21,254 nt of DNA, taken from assembly GCA_964511405.1 (NCBI GenBank), contig CAZEFK010000130.1, forward strand, positions 1 through 21,254. The letters are read 5' to 3'. A program made the translations under genes and the position numbers. This DNA comes from CAZEFK01 sp964511405 (GTDB lineage: Bacteria > Pseudomonadota > Alphaproteobacteria > Elsterales > Elsteraceae). Under the pieces are notes generated by a model. It did no database searches and was not told the origin of the DNA. It saw only the letters and a list, made by a program, of their open reading frames with translations. This document shows, piece after piece, positions 21,198-21,254 of the stretch (within the stretch, counting starts at the first letter, position 1; every line of letters starts with the position of its first letter).

Positions 21198-21254
21198 GGG
21201 ATGGAATCGTCGTGATTCCCCCTCCACCCAGCCTCCTCCCACAAGGGGAGGAGG
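21198..21254. repeat. Palindromic intergenic repeat at window end, possible terminator
   Basis: Two hairpins follow the lumazine-synthase-like gene. GGAATC (21203-21208) pairs with GATTCC (21214-21219), with flanking GGG/CCC able to extend the stem across a bulge. CCTCCTCCC (21232-21240) pairs perfectly with GGGAGGAGG (21246-21254) around ACAAG. The second ends exactly at the window edge and may continue. The CCTCC...CACAAGGGGAGG form resembles intergenic palindromes dispersed in many alphaproteobacterial genomes. Without a T-run it is not a textbook terminator. Confidence 0.6.

Noticed and set aside
1..21254. Searches by eye for tRNA genes, rRNA, CRISPR arrays, transposases and integrases.
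   Set aside because: No cloverleaf-like sequences with conserved T-loop, no regularly spaced repeats, and no transposase or integrase motifs were seen.

Overview
The window is very GC-rich bacterial chromosome DNA with tightly packed, often overlapping genes and strong G/C preference at third codon positions. A homologue of the F1Fo-ATP synthase zeta subunit (DUF1476), a family known essentially from Alphaproteobacteria, together with a PEP-CTERM protein and Wzm/Wzt-type glycan export, points to an environmental alphaproteobacterium of the Rhodospirillales kind. This is inference; no rRNA or tRNA gene was seen that would settle it.

Region 1 (1-4385, all minus strand) looks like an envelope or extracellular-glycan module. 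In transcription order it holds a TPR-containing family-9-like glycosyltransferase, a secreted PEP-CTERM protein, an ABC-2 polysaccharide export permease and its ATPase (overlapping by one base), and an M20-family amidohydrolase that runs off the window. The PEP-CTERM gene is preceded by a near-consensus sigma-54 -24/-12 promoter.

Region 2 (4489-9177, plus strand) is a complete branched-chain-amino-acid-type ABC uptake operon: binding protein, two permeases and two ATPases, with stop/start overlaps from the first permease onward. Region 3 (9308-10090, plus) is a HigB/HigA toxin-antitoxin pair preceded by two 15-bp palindromes that look like autoregulatory operators.

Region 4 (10095-13999, minus) holds a GT4 glycosyltransferase with an unusual C-terminal winged-helix-like tail. 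It is followed by a tight three-gene redox unit: exported DUF5666 protein, b-type cytochrome, and Tat-exported sulfite-oxidase-family molybdoenzyme. Upstream of the GT4 gene lies a degraded copy of its own 5' end. Region 5 (14171-17485) holds an orphan NMT1/SsuA-like binding protein and a 2,2-dialkylglycine decarboxylase gene (dgdA) divergent from a LysR regulator, as known for dgdA/dgdR in Burkholderia.

Region 6 (17442-21254) holds a two-module pentapeptide-repeat protein on the minus strand. On the plus strand follow a zeta-subunit paralogue with a non-canonical N-terminus, a short RecQ-like helicase keeping the RecQ zinc site but lacking RQC/HRDC domains, a lumazine-synthase-like protein of archaeal type, and a palindromic intergenic repeat at the window edge. 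No CRISPR array, IS element, prophage or recognised large defence island was found. The strongest leads are the sigma-54 promoter of the PEP-CTERM gene, the atypical zeta/RecQ/lumazine-synthase-like neighbourhood, the three-gene molybdoenzyme unit, and the GT4 gene with its fused tail and broken neighbour copy.
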